NCBI RefSeq assembly: GCF_038069945.1
Contig: NZ_JBBPEV010000001.1
Coordinates: 1,612,001-1,676,000 of the forward strand
Reading direction: 5' to 3'
DNA from: Aquabacterium sp. A3
GTDB taxonomy: Bacteria > Pseudomonadota > Gammaproteobacteria > Burkholderiales > Burkholderiaceae_C
DNA length: 64,000 bases
Shown: piece by piece, positions 45,791 through 54,568 of the stretch
How the letters are laid out: each line of letters begins with the position of its first letter
Numbering within the stretch: the first letter of the stretch is position 1
Translations under genes and position numbers: made by a program
Notes under the pieces: generated by a model
What the model saw: only the letters and a program-made list of their open reading frames with translations
Database searches by the model: none
Told to the model about the DNA's origin: nothing

Positions 45791-47650
45791 TCAAGCCGCC
45801 AGACGCTGCGCCAGCTTGGCCTTGGTGGCCGGCATTTCGGCAGGCAGGTTGTACGACAGCTGCGTGAAGAGTTCGTCGTGCAGCTTGAGTTCTTGCTGCC
45901 AGGCGGCCGTGTCGATGCCGATCACCGACTGGAACTGTTCCTTGGTGAAGTTCAGGCCGTTCCAGTTGATGTCCTCATAGGTGGGGCTGATGCCGAAGGC
46001 GTTTTCAACGCCGTTGGCCTTGCCTTGCAGGCGGCCCAGCATCCACTCCAGCACGCGCATGTTGTCGCTGTAGCCCGGCCACACGAACTTGCCATCGGCG
46101 CCCTTGCGGAACCAGTTCACGCAGAAGATCTTGGGCAAGGCGTGACCAGCGGTTTGCAGCTTGCCGCCCAGGCTCAGCCAGTGCTGGAAGTAGTCGCTCA
46201 TGTTGTAGCCCATGAAGGGCAGCATGGCGAAGGGGTCGCGGCGCACCACGCCTTGTTGGCCAAAGGCCGCAGCGGTGGTCTCGGAGCCCATGGTGGCGGC
46301 CATGTAGACGCCCTCGGTCCAGTCGCGGGCCTCGGTCACCAGCGGCACGGTGGTCGAGCGGCGGCCACCGAAGATGAAGGCGTCGATGGGCACACCAGCG
46401 GGGTTGTCCCACTCGGGGTCCAGCACCGGGTTGTTGGTGGCGGCCACGGTGAAGCGTGCGTTCGGGTGGGCGGCCTTGGTGCCCTTTTCCTTGGCGATGG
46501 CCGGGGTCCAGTCGTTGCCCTGCCAGTCGATCAGGTGCGCAGGCGCCGTGTCGGTCATGCCTTCCCACCACACATCGCCGTCGTCGGTCAGGGCCACGTT
46601 CGTGAAGATCACGTCGCGGTCCAGCGACTTCATGCAGTTGAAGTTGGTGTGCAGGTTGGTGCCAGGGGCCACGCCGAAGTAACCGGCCTCGGGATTGATG
46701 GCGTACAGCTTGCCGTCTTGTCCGGGCTTGATCCAGGCGATGTCGTCGCCGATGGTGGTGACCTTCCAGCCGTTGTAGCCCTCGGGCGGGATCAGCATGG
46801 AGAAGTTGGTCTTGCCGCAGGCCGAGGGGAAGGCGGCCGCCACGTGGAACTTCTGGCCTTCGGGGTTGGTCACGCCCAGCAGCAGCATGTGCTCGGCCAG
46901 CCAGCCCTGATCGCGTCCCATGGTCGAGGCGATGCGCAGGGCGAAGCACTTCTTGCCCAGCAGCGCGTTGCCACCGTAACCCGAGCCGTAGGACCAGATT
47001 TCGCGGGTCTCGGGGTAGTGAACGATGTACTTGGTGTCGGGGTTGCAAGGCCAGGCCACGTCCTTCTGACCTTCGGCCAGCGGCGCTCCCACGGTGTGCA
47101 CGCACGGCACGAACTCGCCATCGGTGCCCAGCACGTCGATCACGCCCTTGCCCATGCGGGTCATGAGCTTCATGTTCACGGCCACGTAGGCCGAGTCAGA
47201 CAGCTCCACACCGATGTGGGCGATGTCGGAGCCCAGGGGGCCCATCGAGAACGGCACCACGTACAGGGTGCGGCCGGCCATGGCGCCCTTGAACAGGGCT
47301 TGCTCGCCAGTCTGCAGCTTGGCGCGCATCTCGGCGGGGTCACACCAGTTGTTGGTGGGGCCAGCGTCTTCTTTGCGGGCCGAGCAGATGTAGGTGCGGT
47401 CTTCCACGCGGGCCACGTCGGACGGATGGGTCCAGGCCAGGTAGCTGTTGGGGCGCAGCTCGGGGTTGAGCTTCTTGAACGAGCCGGCAGCCACCAGTTG
47501 GGCGCACAAGCGGTCGTACTCTTCGGTGGTGCCATCACACCAGACGATGTCCTTGGGTTGCAGCAGCGCGGCCATCTCGGCCACCCAGGCGATCAGCTTG
47601 GTGTTTTTGACGTAGGCAGGTGCGTTCACCTGTGCAGCAGTCGTCGTCAT
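45791..47650 (-). CDS. pckG: Phosphoenolpyruvate carboxykinase (GTP)
   Basis: GTP-dependent enzyme converting oxaloacetate to phosphoenolpyruvate in gluconeogenesis. 619 residues from ATG 47650, which has GGAG 7-10 nt upstream. Signatures: kinase-1 P-loop [27 protein letters not shown] (metal and nucleotide binding), [24 protein letters not shown], and the C-terminal [11 protein letters not shown]. The length matches the GTP class and not the ATP class (about 540). The 295-nt region upstream (47651-47945), shared with the divergent transporter gene, contains a CCGGGT-GAGC-ACCCGG stem and no promoter I can defend. Confidence 0.97.
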   Translation of the reverse strand: MTTTAAQVNAPAYVKNTKLIAWVAEMAALLQPKDIVWCDGTTEEYDRLCAQLVAAGSFKKLNPELRPNSYLAWTHPSDVARVEDRTYICSARKEDAGPTNNWCDPAEMRAKLQTGEQALFKGAMAGRTLYVVPFSMGPLGSDIAHIGVELSDSAYVAVNMKLMTRMGKGVIDVLGTDGEFVPCVHTVGAPLAEGQKDVAWPCNPDTKYIVHYPETREIWSYGSGYGGNALLGKKCFALRIASTMGRDQGWLAEHMLLLGVTNPEGQKFHVAAAFPSACGKTNFSMLIPPEGYNGWKVTTIGDDIAWIKPGQDGKLYAINPEAGYFGVAPGTNLHTNFNCMKSLDRDVIFTNVALTDDGDVWWEGMTDTAPAHLIDWQGNDWTPAIAKEKGTKAAHPNARFTVAATNNPVLDPEWDNPAGVPIDAFIFGGRRSTTVPLVTEARDWTEGVYMAATMGSETTAAAFGQQGVVRRDPFAMLPFMGYNMSDYFQHWLSLGGKLQTAGHALPKIFCVNWFRKGADGKFVWPGYSDNMRVLEWMLGRLQGKANGVENAFGISPTYEDINWNGLNFTKEQFQSVIGIDTAAWQQELKLHDELFTQLSYNLPAEMPATKAKLAQRLAA

Positions 47651-47945
47651 GAGAAGCTCCAAAAGTAAAAAACAGGGTCTCGACAACGCTCTGTGGCCTT
47701 GATCTGCGTGCAACGCCTGCCACCGATCCGGCTCATCAACGCTGTCGACACCCCGCATTCACCGCCTGATACGATGCGCCAACGCCTCATTTCGCGTCAC
47801 GCAAACGTCACAGTGGTAACCGCGTAGTTTAGTCCAGACTGGGATTTTCTGGTTCCCCCCTCGTCCGAGGGTCTGCGTCACTTCAGGGGCGCCCGGGTGA
47901 GCACCCGGTCACGAAGCGCGACATTTTTTGTATGCTGGTGGCCTG

Positions 47946-48776
47946 ATGACATACCTTCACGACATGCCCCCGGCGGCCGTGCCCACGCTTCTGGACCGCC
48001 GACGGTGGCTGCAGGGTGCGCTCAGTTTGCTGGCCTGCGCGCAAACACCGGTGCTGGCAGCGCCCCGCGTTCCTCCCCGGGCCGATAGCCCGCCCGTGGG
48101 GGTGGACTCGCTGGTCCTGCGCTCTGGCCTGACGGCACGCTGGACGACGGCCATGCGCCAGGACATGGGCTGGAAGGCCCAATGGCAAGCCCACGACAGC
48201 CTGGTGCTGTTGCGCATGCTGGAAGATGGCTCGCTGCCGATGGCGGTCTTCCTGGGCGGCCCCGAGGCCGACGCCCTGGACCGCTCCGGCCTCATCCACG
48301 ACCGGCGCACCCTGGCCCTGACCGATGTGCTGCTGGTGGGCCCCAAGGACGACCTGGCGGGCCTGCGCGGCGAATCCGACTGGGCGCGCGCCATCATGCA
48401 GGTGCTGTCTGCCCGTGTGGCGGGCGTGGCCGACTGGGAGGCACCGCCGCCCAGCCATGCCCTGGCCACCTGGATCGACCAGTGGAGCCAGGGCTTCACG
48501 CGGCAGGGCGCCCTCGTGCGACCGGCCAGCCGCCCCGCGCCGGCCGATTCGGTGGCCTACACGGTGGTGCCTCGTGCGGCCTGGCGGGCCTCGGCCGAGC
48601 GCGATCGCAAGGTCTGGCTGAGCACGGCCCCCGAGCAGGCCCTGAGCCTGCAGGTGGCGCGCTCGTTCCGCAGCAGTCACCCCGGTGCCGGCCTGCTGGT
48701 CAAGTGGCTGGAGGCGCCGCTGGCGCGCCGTCAGGTGCGCGCCCTGGCCCCGGGCTGGCGCCTGCCGGGGGCCTGA
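47946..48776 (+). CDS. ABC importer binding protein, tungstate/molybdate-like (TupA-type)
   Basis: 276 residues from ATG 47946. The export signal has a twin-arginine-like start (LDRRRWLQGALSLLACAQTP). The middle carries the TupA-like string LVLLRMLEDGSLPMAVFLGG, then DRSGLIHDRRTLALTDVLLV followed by GPKDDLAGLRG. The serine/threonine-rich first anion-binding loop of TupA (TTTST) is not obvious here: the equivalent stretch reads VDSLVLRSGLTARW. Oxyanion binding may therefore differ. It is the first gene of a three-gene transporter operon (5-nt gap to the permease), followed by a MOSC-domain gene. Confidence 0.72.
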   Translation: MTYLHDMPPAAVPTLLDRRRWLQGALSLLACAQTPVLAAPRVPPRADSPPVGVDSLVLRSGLTARWTTAMRQDMGWKAQWQAHDSLVLLRMLEDGSLPMAVFLGGPEADALDRSGLIHDRRTLALTDVLLVGPKDDLAGLRGESDWARAIMQVLSARVAGVADWEAPPPSHALATWIDQWSQGFTRQGALVRPASRPAPADSVAYTVVPRAAWRASAERDRKVWLSTAPEQALSLQVARSFRSSHPGAGLLVKWLEAPLARRQVRALAPGWRLPGA

Positions 48777-48781
48777 GCACC

Positions 48782-49501
48782 ATGGACTTTGGCGTGCTGC
48801 GCGTGCTGGGCTGGAGCGGCCTCATCGCCCTGGCCACGGTGCTGTTGTGCGCCGCCCCCGCACTGGCCTGGTCCACCTGGATGGGACGCCAGCGGTGGCG
48901 CACCAGCGCCTTGCTGGACGTGGCCGTGCTGCTGCCTGCCGGCTTGCCGCCCGCCCTGGTGGCGCTGGCGCTGTGGCTGGGCTGGCGACAGCAGGACCTG
49001 GCCTGGCTGTGGGAGGCGCTGGCGGGATGGACGCCCGCGCACTTCATGCTGACCACGCTGCTGGCCTGCTGCCTGATGACCTTGCCCTGGATGATCCGCC
49101 TCTTGCGCCCGGCGTTTGAAGAGGTCGACCCCTGGCTGGTGCCCGCCGCACGCACCCTGGGCCTGTCGCCCTGGCGCACGTGGTGGCGCATCTCCCTGCC
49201 CATGGCCCGCCCGGCCCTGGCCTCGGCCATGGCCATGGGCTTCGCCTTGTCGTTCAGCGAATCCCTGATCGCCCTGCTGGTGATGGCGGCCCTCACACCG
49301 GACACCTTGCGCGCCAGCCCGGACTGGCTGAGCCTGGCCCGTGGCCTGCGCCTGCTGCTGACGCACCAGCAAACCTGGTGGGCCCTCGGTGCGGTGGCCT
49401 TGACCGTGTCCTTGCTGGGCATCACGCTGAGCGAATGGAGCCGGCGGGCCTGGCGTCGCCAGTTGGGACGGCAGCGCCGCACGCAACGGGGCATGGCATG
49501 A
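48782..49501 (+). CDS. ABC importer permease, ModB/TupB-like
   Basis: 239 residues with about six membrane helices and the permease EAA loop contacting the ATPase (AARTLGLSPWRTWWRISLPM). The start MDFGVLRVLGWSGLIALATV enters TM1. A basic C-terminal tail (RRAWRRQLGRQRRTQRG) is cytoplasmic. The stop overlaps the ATPase start (ATGA, 49498-49501). Molybdate or tungstate specificity is taken from the neighbouring binding protein and the ModC-like C-terminal domain of the ATPase. Confidence 0.85.
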   Translation: MDFGVLRVLGWSGLIALATVLLCAAPALAWSTWMGRQRWRTSALLDVAVLLPAGLPPALVALALWLGWRQQDLAWLWEALAGWTPAHFMLTTLLACCLMTLPWMIRLLRPAFEEVDPWLVPAARTLGLSPWRTWWRISLPMARPALASAMAMGFALSFSESLIALLVMAALTPDTLRASPDWLSLARGLRLLLTHQQTWWALGAVALTVSLLGITLSEWSRRAWRRQLGRQRRTQRGMA

Positions 49502-50655
49502 GCGTGGGCACCCGACCCATGAAGCCATTGAGCGTGGAGCTGCGCCTGCGCGCCTCCCGGCTGGACGTGCGGGCCCAGTTCCGGGTGGCACCCGGGCGGG
49601 TGTGCGCCCTGGTGGGACGCGCGGGCTCGGGCAAGTCGGGTCTGCTCAAGGCGGTGGCCGGCATGATGCCCGCGCAGGGCGGCCGGGTGGCCCTGGGGGC
49701 CGATGCGGTCTACGATTCGGCCGCGCGCATCGACCTGCCGGCCCATCAGCGCAAGCTGGCCTGGCTGGATGGCCATGGGCACCTGGTGCCCCACCTCAGC
49801 GTGCGCCAGAACCTGCTGTTTGGCGCCCAGGGCAGCCCGCATGTGGGCGCCCTGACGGTGGTGCCCGACGACATCGTCAACTGGCTGGACCTGGGCGGGG
49901 TGCTGGGGCAGCGGCCACACCAATTGCCCGCGGCCATGCGGTTCAAACTGGCCCTGGGCCGCGCCCTGATCTCGTCGCCCAACGCCTTGCTGCTGGACGA
50001 TCCGCTGGGCCAGGTGCCCGAGGCCGAGCACGACGCCTTGCTCGACCTGCTGGCCGACGTGGCCGCGCGCTTCCGGCTGCCGGTGGTGCTGGTCAGCCCG
50101 CGCATGCACGATGTCATCCGCCTGGCCGATGACGTCGTCATCCTGCACGAAGGCCGCGTGGCCAGCGCAGGCCCGACCGCACAGATCCTGTCGGACGTGT
50201 CGCTGTCCACCTTCCTGGAGGGACTGCACGCCGGCAGCGTGCTCGAAGGCGAGGTCAAGCGCCATGACATCGAATGGCTGCTCAGCGAGGTCGACCTGGG
50301 GGGCCAGCGCGTGAGCGTGCCGGCCATGCTGCACCCGGTGGGCACCAAGGTGCGCGTGAAGCTCAGGGCCCGCGACGTGACCCTGCACCGAGACGTCCCC
50401 GTCGACACGAGCTGCACCAACCACGTCCGTGGCCGCATCACCCAGATCATGCTGGCCGGCGAGCATGGCGTGTATGGCGCCGTGGGGATCGAGCTGGACC
50501 GCTCGGTCGACCCACTCAACCCGCAAGTGCTGCCCGGCCTGCCGCTGTGGGGGCTGCTCACGCGCAAATCCATCCAGCAGATGGGCTGGTCGCCCGGCCA
50601 GCCCTGTGTGGTGAGCTTCAAGGCCATGGCACTGGCGGTGTCGGCCTGGCGCTGA
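49498..50655 (+). CDS. ModC-like ABC ATPase with degenerate catalytic motifs and a C-terminal TOBE/Mop domain
   Basis: 385 residues. Walker A is intact (GRAGSGKS, 40-47) and Walker B is LLLDD (164-168). Other motifs are altered: the Q-loop region reads WLDGHGHLVPH with no Gln, the signature reads LPAAM (143-147) in place of LSGGQ/E, the catalytic Glu after Walker B is Asp, the D-loop is GQVP, and the H-switch is VSP (Pro201) in place of VSH. The C-terminal oxyanion-binding TOBE region is well kept (RVKLRARDVTLHRDVPVDTS, LLTRKSIQQMGWSPGQPC). The frame is intact throughout. Either hydrolysis is very slow or the unit works differently from canonical ModC. Function inferred. Confidence 0.85.
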   Translation: MSVGTRPMKPLSVELRLRASRLDVRAQFRVAPGRVCALVGRAGSGKSGLLKAVAGMMPAQGGRVALGADAVYDSAARIDLPAHQRKLAWLDGHGHLVPHLSVRQNLLFGAQGSPHVGALTVVPDDIVNWLDLGGVLGQRPHQLPAAMRFKLALGRALISSPNALLLDDPLGQVPEAEHDALLDLLADVAARFRLPVVLVSPRMHDVIRLADDVVILHEGRVASAGPTAQILSDVSLSTFLEGLHAGSVLEGEVKRHDIEWLLSEVDLGGQRVSVPAMLHPVGTKVRVKLRARDVTLHRDVPVDTSCTNHVRGRITQIMLAGEHGVYGAVGIELDRSVDPLNPQVLPGLPLWGLLTRKSIQQMGWSPGQPCVVSFKAMALAVSAWR

Positions 50656-50692
50656 GCGGCACCGCTGCGCGCACTGGCCTACACTGCGCCAC

Positions 50693-51301
50693 ATGTCACT
50701 GCCCAAACGCCAACTGCTGTCGGTCAATGTGGCCGCCGCCACCGCCTTGAACATCAACGGTCGTCGCGTGATGAGCGCGATTGGCAAGCGCGCGGTGTCC
50801 ACCCCCGAGGCCCCACAGCGCATCGAGGTGCGGCCCCTGGGCCTGGCCGGCGACGAGCAGGCCGACGCCACGGTGCACGGCGGCCTGCAAAAGGCCGTGT
50901 ACGCCTACCCCCACGAACACTACGCGTTCTGGCAGACGGTGCGCGCTCAAGCCCGAGCACAGCTCTGGGACGAGACCGTGCCCCACGGCATGCTGGGCGA
51001 GAACCTCACCATCACCGGCCTGCTGGAAGCAGACGCTTACATCGGCGACGTGCTGGCGTTTCCTGATTGCGCCCTGGCCATCAGCGAGCCCCGCCAGCCG
51101 TGCTTCAAGTTCGCCGCCGTCATGGGCTTTCCGCAAGCGGTGAAGATGATGGCCCAGTCGGGCTACTGCGGCTTTTACCTGGCCGTGCGGCAGCCCGGCA
51201 CCATCGCGGCGGGCGAAACCTATGAGCTCATCCCCGGCCCGCGCGACGTGAGCATCCGCGAGCTGTTCCAGACCAAGATGCGCGGGCGCAAGGCCGACTG
51301 A
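50693..51301 (+). CDS. MOSC-domain protein (YiiM-like)
   Basis: 202 residues. MOSC beta-barrel of the YiiM type: RPLGLAGDEQADATVHGGLQ near residues 47-66, HGMLGENLTITGLLEADAYI, and the cysteine-bearing ISEPRQPCFKFAAVMG (Cys about 144) that in MOSC proteins binds or transfers sulfur or the Mo cofactor. E. coli YiiM helps detoxify N-hydroxylated base analogues. Its place 37 nt after a molybdate/tungstate-type importer operon supports a cofactor link. Confidence 0.92.
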   Translation: MSLPKRQLLSVNVAAATALNINGRRVMSAIGKRAVSTPEAPQRIEVRPLGLAGDEQADATVHGGLQKAVYAYPHEHYAFWQTVRAQARAQLWDETVPHGMLGENLTITGLLEADAYIGDVLAFPDCALAISEPRQPCFKFAAVMGFPQAVKMMAQSGYCGFYLAVRQPGTIAAGETYELIPGPRDVSIRELFQTKMRGRKAD

Positions 51302-51314
51302 CGCCCTGAACGGA

Positions 51315-51644
51315 TCAGTCTTCGTCGTCCCAGCGCTTCACGGCCAGCCGCACGCCATCCAGCCACTTGCGCACCTCGGCGCTGCTGCCCAAGGTGTGCA
51401 CAACCCACTCGGGGCGTGGCGACGGCCGTTTGGCCACACGGGCCTGGATCGCTGTGGCCTCTGGCGCCCGTTGCAACTCGATCACCGTCACGCCCTTGAG
51501 CGCAAAGCGCGCAGGCGTGGCGCCAGAGCCCTGCTCTTGCAGGGACTTGAGCTCGCGCAGGTCGCGGCGCAGCTTGACCAGGGCTTCATCCGCCTTGAAA
51601 GGCGGCAGGGCAAAAAAGTCAGACAGCTCGTCGCTCATGCTCAC
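51315..51644 (-). CDS. Conserved-looking small protein of unknown function
   Basis: 109 residues (MSMSDELSDFFALPPFKADE at the start; ATG 51638 is an alternative). The N-terminal half is a charged helix (DEALVKLRRDLRELKSLQEQ); the C-terminal half is alpha/beta with VTVIELQRAPEATAIQARVA and RPEWVVHTLGSSAEVRKWLD. No family recognised. The start overlaps the upstream 5'-nucleotidase-like gene by 26 nt on the same strand, so the two are probably co-expressed. Confidence 0.75.
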   Translation of the reverse strand: MSMSDELSDFFALPPFKADEALVKLRRDLRELKSLQEQGSGATPARFALKGVTVIELQRAPEATAIQARVAKRPSPRPEWVVHTLGSSAEVRKWLDGVRLAVKRWDDED

Positions 51645-52581
51645 CCTCCTGGCTGGCTGCGGTCACGGCCTGCAGACGCGCCACGTTGGTGACCCCGGCG
51701 GCCACGTGCCCGGACGGCACATGGGGCGCGGCATTCTCGACATGGCCGGTCTGGTCGTCAAAGAAGAAGTCCGGCTCGAACTCGCGCAAAAAAGCCCCCT
51801 TGGGCAGCCCGCCCAGGAACATGGCCTCGTCCACGTCGATGTTCCAGTTCATCAAGGTGCGGATGGCGCGCTCGTGCGCTGGCGCGCTGCGCGCCGTGAC
51901 CAGCGCCGTGCGCACGCGCATGACGCCCCCCTGAGCGGCGCGTTGCTGCAACTCGTGCAAGGCCGTCAGCAAAGGCTTGAAGGGGCCGTCCGGCAACGGC
52001 TGGGCCGCGCGCTCCACCTCGTGGTGGTGAAAAGCGTCCAGCCCGCCATGCTGAAACACCTGCTCGGCCTCGTCCGAGAACAGCACGGCGTCGCCATCGA
52101 AGGCAATGCGCACTTCATGCGGGTGCGCATCGCCCGCCCTGGCTGCGTGCGGCAACACACGCGCGGCGGGCACCCCGGCGGCCAAGGCCGAGCGCACATC
52201 GGCCTCATTGGCCGACAAAAACAGATGCGCGCCCAAGGGCTTCAGATAACGCCAGGGGCTGGCCCCGCGAGTGAACACGCCCCGGTCGATGGGCAGGCCA
52301 TCGCGCTGGGCCGAGCGGAACACCCGCATCCCTGAGACTGGGTCGTTGCGCGACAGGATGACCACCTCCACCAGCGGCAGCTCGGGCGTGTTGAAGGCCA
52401 GCAGCTTGCGCACCAGCGCATGCGCCACGCCAGGCCGCGCCGGCACGTCCAGCCGGTCCAGCTGAAGCTGCATGTAGGCGCGGTCGTCCGAGCCTTCGAA
52501 GACCTGGTTTTCTTCTTCGAAGTCGAACAGGGCGCGGGATGAGATGGCCACCACAAGGCGGCCGGTGAGGCTGGCGGGCAT
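51619..52581 (-). CDS. 5'-nucleotidase, cytosolic type 1 family
   Basis: 320 residues of the 5'-nucleotidase family related to eukaryotic NT5C1: VVAISSRALFDFEEENQVFE, then EVVILSRNDPVSGMRVFRSA, YLKPLGAHLFLSANEADVRS, IAFDGDAVLFSDEAEQVFQ and FEPDFFFDDQTGHVENA. These carry the HAD-like catalytic Asp residues (DGDAVLFSDE, FFDDQ). It releases phosphate from nucleoside 5'-monophosphates. Stop 51619 lies inside the downstream gene's start region. Confidence 0.9.
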   Translation of the reverse strand: MPASLTGRLVVAISSRALFDFEEENQVFEGSDDRAYMQLQLDRLDVPARPGVAHALVRKLLAFNTPELPLVEVVILSRNDPVSGMRVFRSAQRDGLPIDRGVFTRGASPWRYLKPLGAHLFLSANEADVRSALAAGVPAARVLPHAARAGDAHPHEVRIAFDGDAVLFSDEAEQVFQHGGLDAFHHHEVERAAQPLPDGPFKPLLTALHELQQRAAQGGVMRVRTALVTARSAPAHERAIRTLMNWNIDVDEAMFLGGLPKGAFLREFEPDFFFDDQTGHVENAAPHVPSGHVAAGVTNVARLQAVTAASQEGEHERRAV

Positions 52582-52768
52582 GGCTCAAGGCAGGTCATTC
52601 GCGCACAAGCGCGCGATCCAGATCATGCCCCAAACACGGGAGCAAACGCGACATTGCGCCTTTCTGGCGCTTGCCTTGACAAGATGGTGTTGCGACACTT
52701 GATTCAAGGGCGGAGCACAACCTCGGGCGTGCCTCGCGAACCATTCAATCAACGTCAACGGGGATCGC

Positions 52769-53581
52769 ATGCGCACACCAAGCCATGTGATGGCATCCAT
52801 CACCATCCTGGCCGTCAGTTCAACTGCGGGGGCTGCCCCCACCACCGACGACCTCTCGTTCAGCACCTCGGCTTCTGCAACATTGACGCTCTCAGCGGAC
52901 GCGCTGGACACCCTCTTCAACATCAGCGCATCCCAACTGTCTGAGGTATCCCCTGGCACAGGCGAGATCATTGGATACCCCGGAGGCTACACCCAGGCCA
53001 GCTTCAGTCTGCCGGGCGCCTCCTTGGTCTATGACGACGAAACGAAGGAAATCATGGGCCTGAGCACCTCAGGAGGCTTTCGCGTGGAGGCCGGCCCTGT
53101 GGCTGGGATCCTCGTTGGCGGCTCGTTCGAGGTCAGTGGTCTGGCCATCGATTTCAGCGCGCAACGTGTCGACGGCACCATACAGGGACAGTCCAACGGC
53201 GGCACCACGGTGTCTTACACCGGCACCATTTTCAACATCCCCCTCATGACGTACAACCCGGCGTCATGGCAGTCGCCCACATACAGTGTTCAACTGAATG
53301 CCATCACGCTGGATCCGCAAGCCATGGGAGCGATGACCTCGTCACTGGGCAGCCTGCTCGGGACATTGCCCATAGAAGGCATGCCATTCAACTTCGGCTC
53401 GATGAACGTTTCCATCTTTGACCAAACCCTGGATCCACCCGACACCATGCTGTTCACCCCTCCGACCCTGGCGGTGGCCGTGCCTGAACCCGGCACCTGG
53501 GCTTTGATGGGGTTGGGGCTGATGGGTGTGGTGGCGGTGCGCCGTCACCATCCACAACAAGTAACGCGCGCACACATTTGA
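52769..53581 (+). CDS. PEP-CTERM protein, tandem paralogue 1
   Basis: 270 residues; GGGGAT 7-8 nt before ATG 52769. The signal peptide ends near TAGA/APTTDD. A repetitive beta-strand body (STSASATLTLSADALDTLFN, VDGTIQGQSNGGTTVSYTGT, MTYNPASW) precedes the sorting signal VPEPGTWALMGLGLMGVVAV RRHH from about residue 238. It aligns along its whole length with the next gene, so the pair arose by tandem duplication. No known domain recognised. The 187-nt region before it is divergent from the nucleotidase gene. Confidence 0.85.
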   Translation: MRTPSHVMASITILAVSSTAGAAPTTDDLSFSTSASATLTLSADALDTLFNISASQLSEVSPGTGEIIGYPGGYTQASFSLPGASLVYDDETKEIMGLSTSGGFRVEAGPVAGILVGGSFEVSGLAIDFSAQRVDGTIQGQSNGGTTVSYTGTIFNIPLMTYNPASWQSPTYSVQLNAITLDPQAMGAMTSSLGSLLGTLPIEGMPFNFGSMNVSIFDQTLDPPDTMLFTPPTLAVAVPEPGTWALMGLGLMGVVAVRRHHPQQVTRAHI

Positions 53582-53703
53582 TACGACACTCACCGGCCAA
53601 AGGGCTGGGTGAAAAGGCGCCACAGTGCCTGCCCGGGCATGACCGATATCCCTAAGATGAACGCGCGGATCATCCGCGCACTCAACTTCACACAAGGGAA
53701 ATC

Positions 53704-54516
53704 ATGCGTACATCACACTCGCTGATGGCGGCCGCCATCGCATTCGCCAGCACCTCGTCGGCGTGGTCCGCCACCGAAACCATCGACCTCTCGTCGGGCC
53801 TGTCGCCCATCGTGGCCGGCGCCACCTTGACGCTGAGCGACAACACGCTGAGTTCGTTCGATATCGCAGCCGCCACGCTGACCGCCGTGCCGCCTTACTT
53901 CAACGTGGGCATCGTTGGCCACCCCGGGGACTACACCTCGGCACAGCTCCCACTGAGCGGCACCTCACTCAGCTACGAGGGCAGCACCGGCGAAGTGCTG
54001 AGCCTGAGCACCACGTTCGGCTACCGCGTCGAGACGAACAAGATGACCGGCGTCTCTGGCGGCGGCTGGTTCGAAGTCAACAACCTGAACATCGATTTTC
54101 AACATCAACGCATCGAAGGCACCATCCAGGGCCAGACCGACAGCGGCATCAGCGTGTCCTACGCTGGCGTCTTGTTCAATCTCCCGTCGATGACCTACAA
54201 CCCGACCGAGTGGGCTCAGGGACAGTTCAACATCCAGCTGTCTGAGCTGGCGCTGAGTGGTGACGCCCTCAATGCAATGACCTCGTCCCTGGATGCCCTG
54301 GCCTTGCTCAAAGCCGGGTTTGCCGCCACCGCGTCGAACTACGGGTCGCTGAACGTCTGGATCACCGACAGCACACTTGACGCGCCACCGTTCGCATTCT
54401 CGCCACCCTCGATGGCGATGGCCGTCCCTGAGCCCAGCAGCTGGGCCCTGTTGGCTGCAGGCCTGGTTGGCGTGGCGCTCAGCGCCCGCCGCAAGCTCGC
54501 TCAATCAGCTCGCTGA
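53704..54516 (+). CDS. PEP-CTERM protein, tandem paralogue 2
   Basis: 270 residues, the same length as the preceding gene, with AAGGGAAATC before the ATG. Signal peptide MRTSHSLMAAAIAFASTSSA, shared blocks TLTLS, GxPGDYT, VEGTIQGQ-like IEGTIQGQTDSGISVSYAG and SMTYNPTEW, and sorting signal VPEPSSWALLAAGLVGVAL with SARRK from about residue 241. Unlike paralogue 1, the tail after the basic cluster is short (LAQSAR), the usual form. Ended by the terminator at 54537. Confidence 0.86.
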   Translation: MRTSHSLMAAAIAFASTSSAWSATETIDLSSGLSPIVAGATLTLSDNTLSSFDIAAATLTAVPPYFNVGIVGHPGDYTSAQLPLSGTSLSYEGSTGEVLSLSTTFGYRVETNKMTGVSGGGWFEVNNLNIDFQHQRIEGTIQGQTDSGISVSYAGVLFNLPSMTYNPTEWAQGQFNIQLSELALSGDALNAMTSSLDALALLKAGFAATASNYGSLNVWITDSTLDAPPFAFSPPSMAMAVPEPSSWALLAAGLVGVALSARRKLAQSAR

Positions 54517-54536
54517 ATCGATCAGCGCACGCACGC

Positions 54537-54565
54537 AAGGCCCGCCTCACCACGTCGCGGGCCTT
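54537..54565. terminator. Bidirectional intrinsic terminator
   Basis: Arms AAGGCCCGC and GCGGGCCTT around an 11-nt loop, between the convergent PEP-CTERM gene and the AAA ATPase gene. No long T-run; the A/T ends of the stem give a minimal tail on each side. Confidence 0.65.
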
Positions 54566-54568
54566 ACC

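Noticed and set aside
47762..47945. Molybdenum/tungsten cofactor riboswitch or Pho boxes before the transporter and pckG
   Set aside because: A CCGGGT-GAGC-ACCCGG stem and two CGTCAC copies 11 nt apart are present, but too little structure or repeat number supports a riboswitch or a Pho box here.
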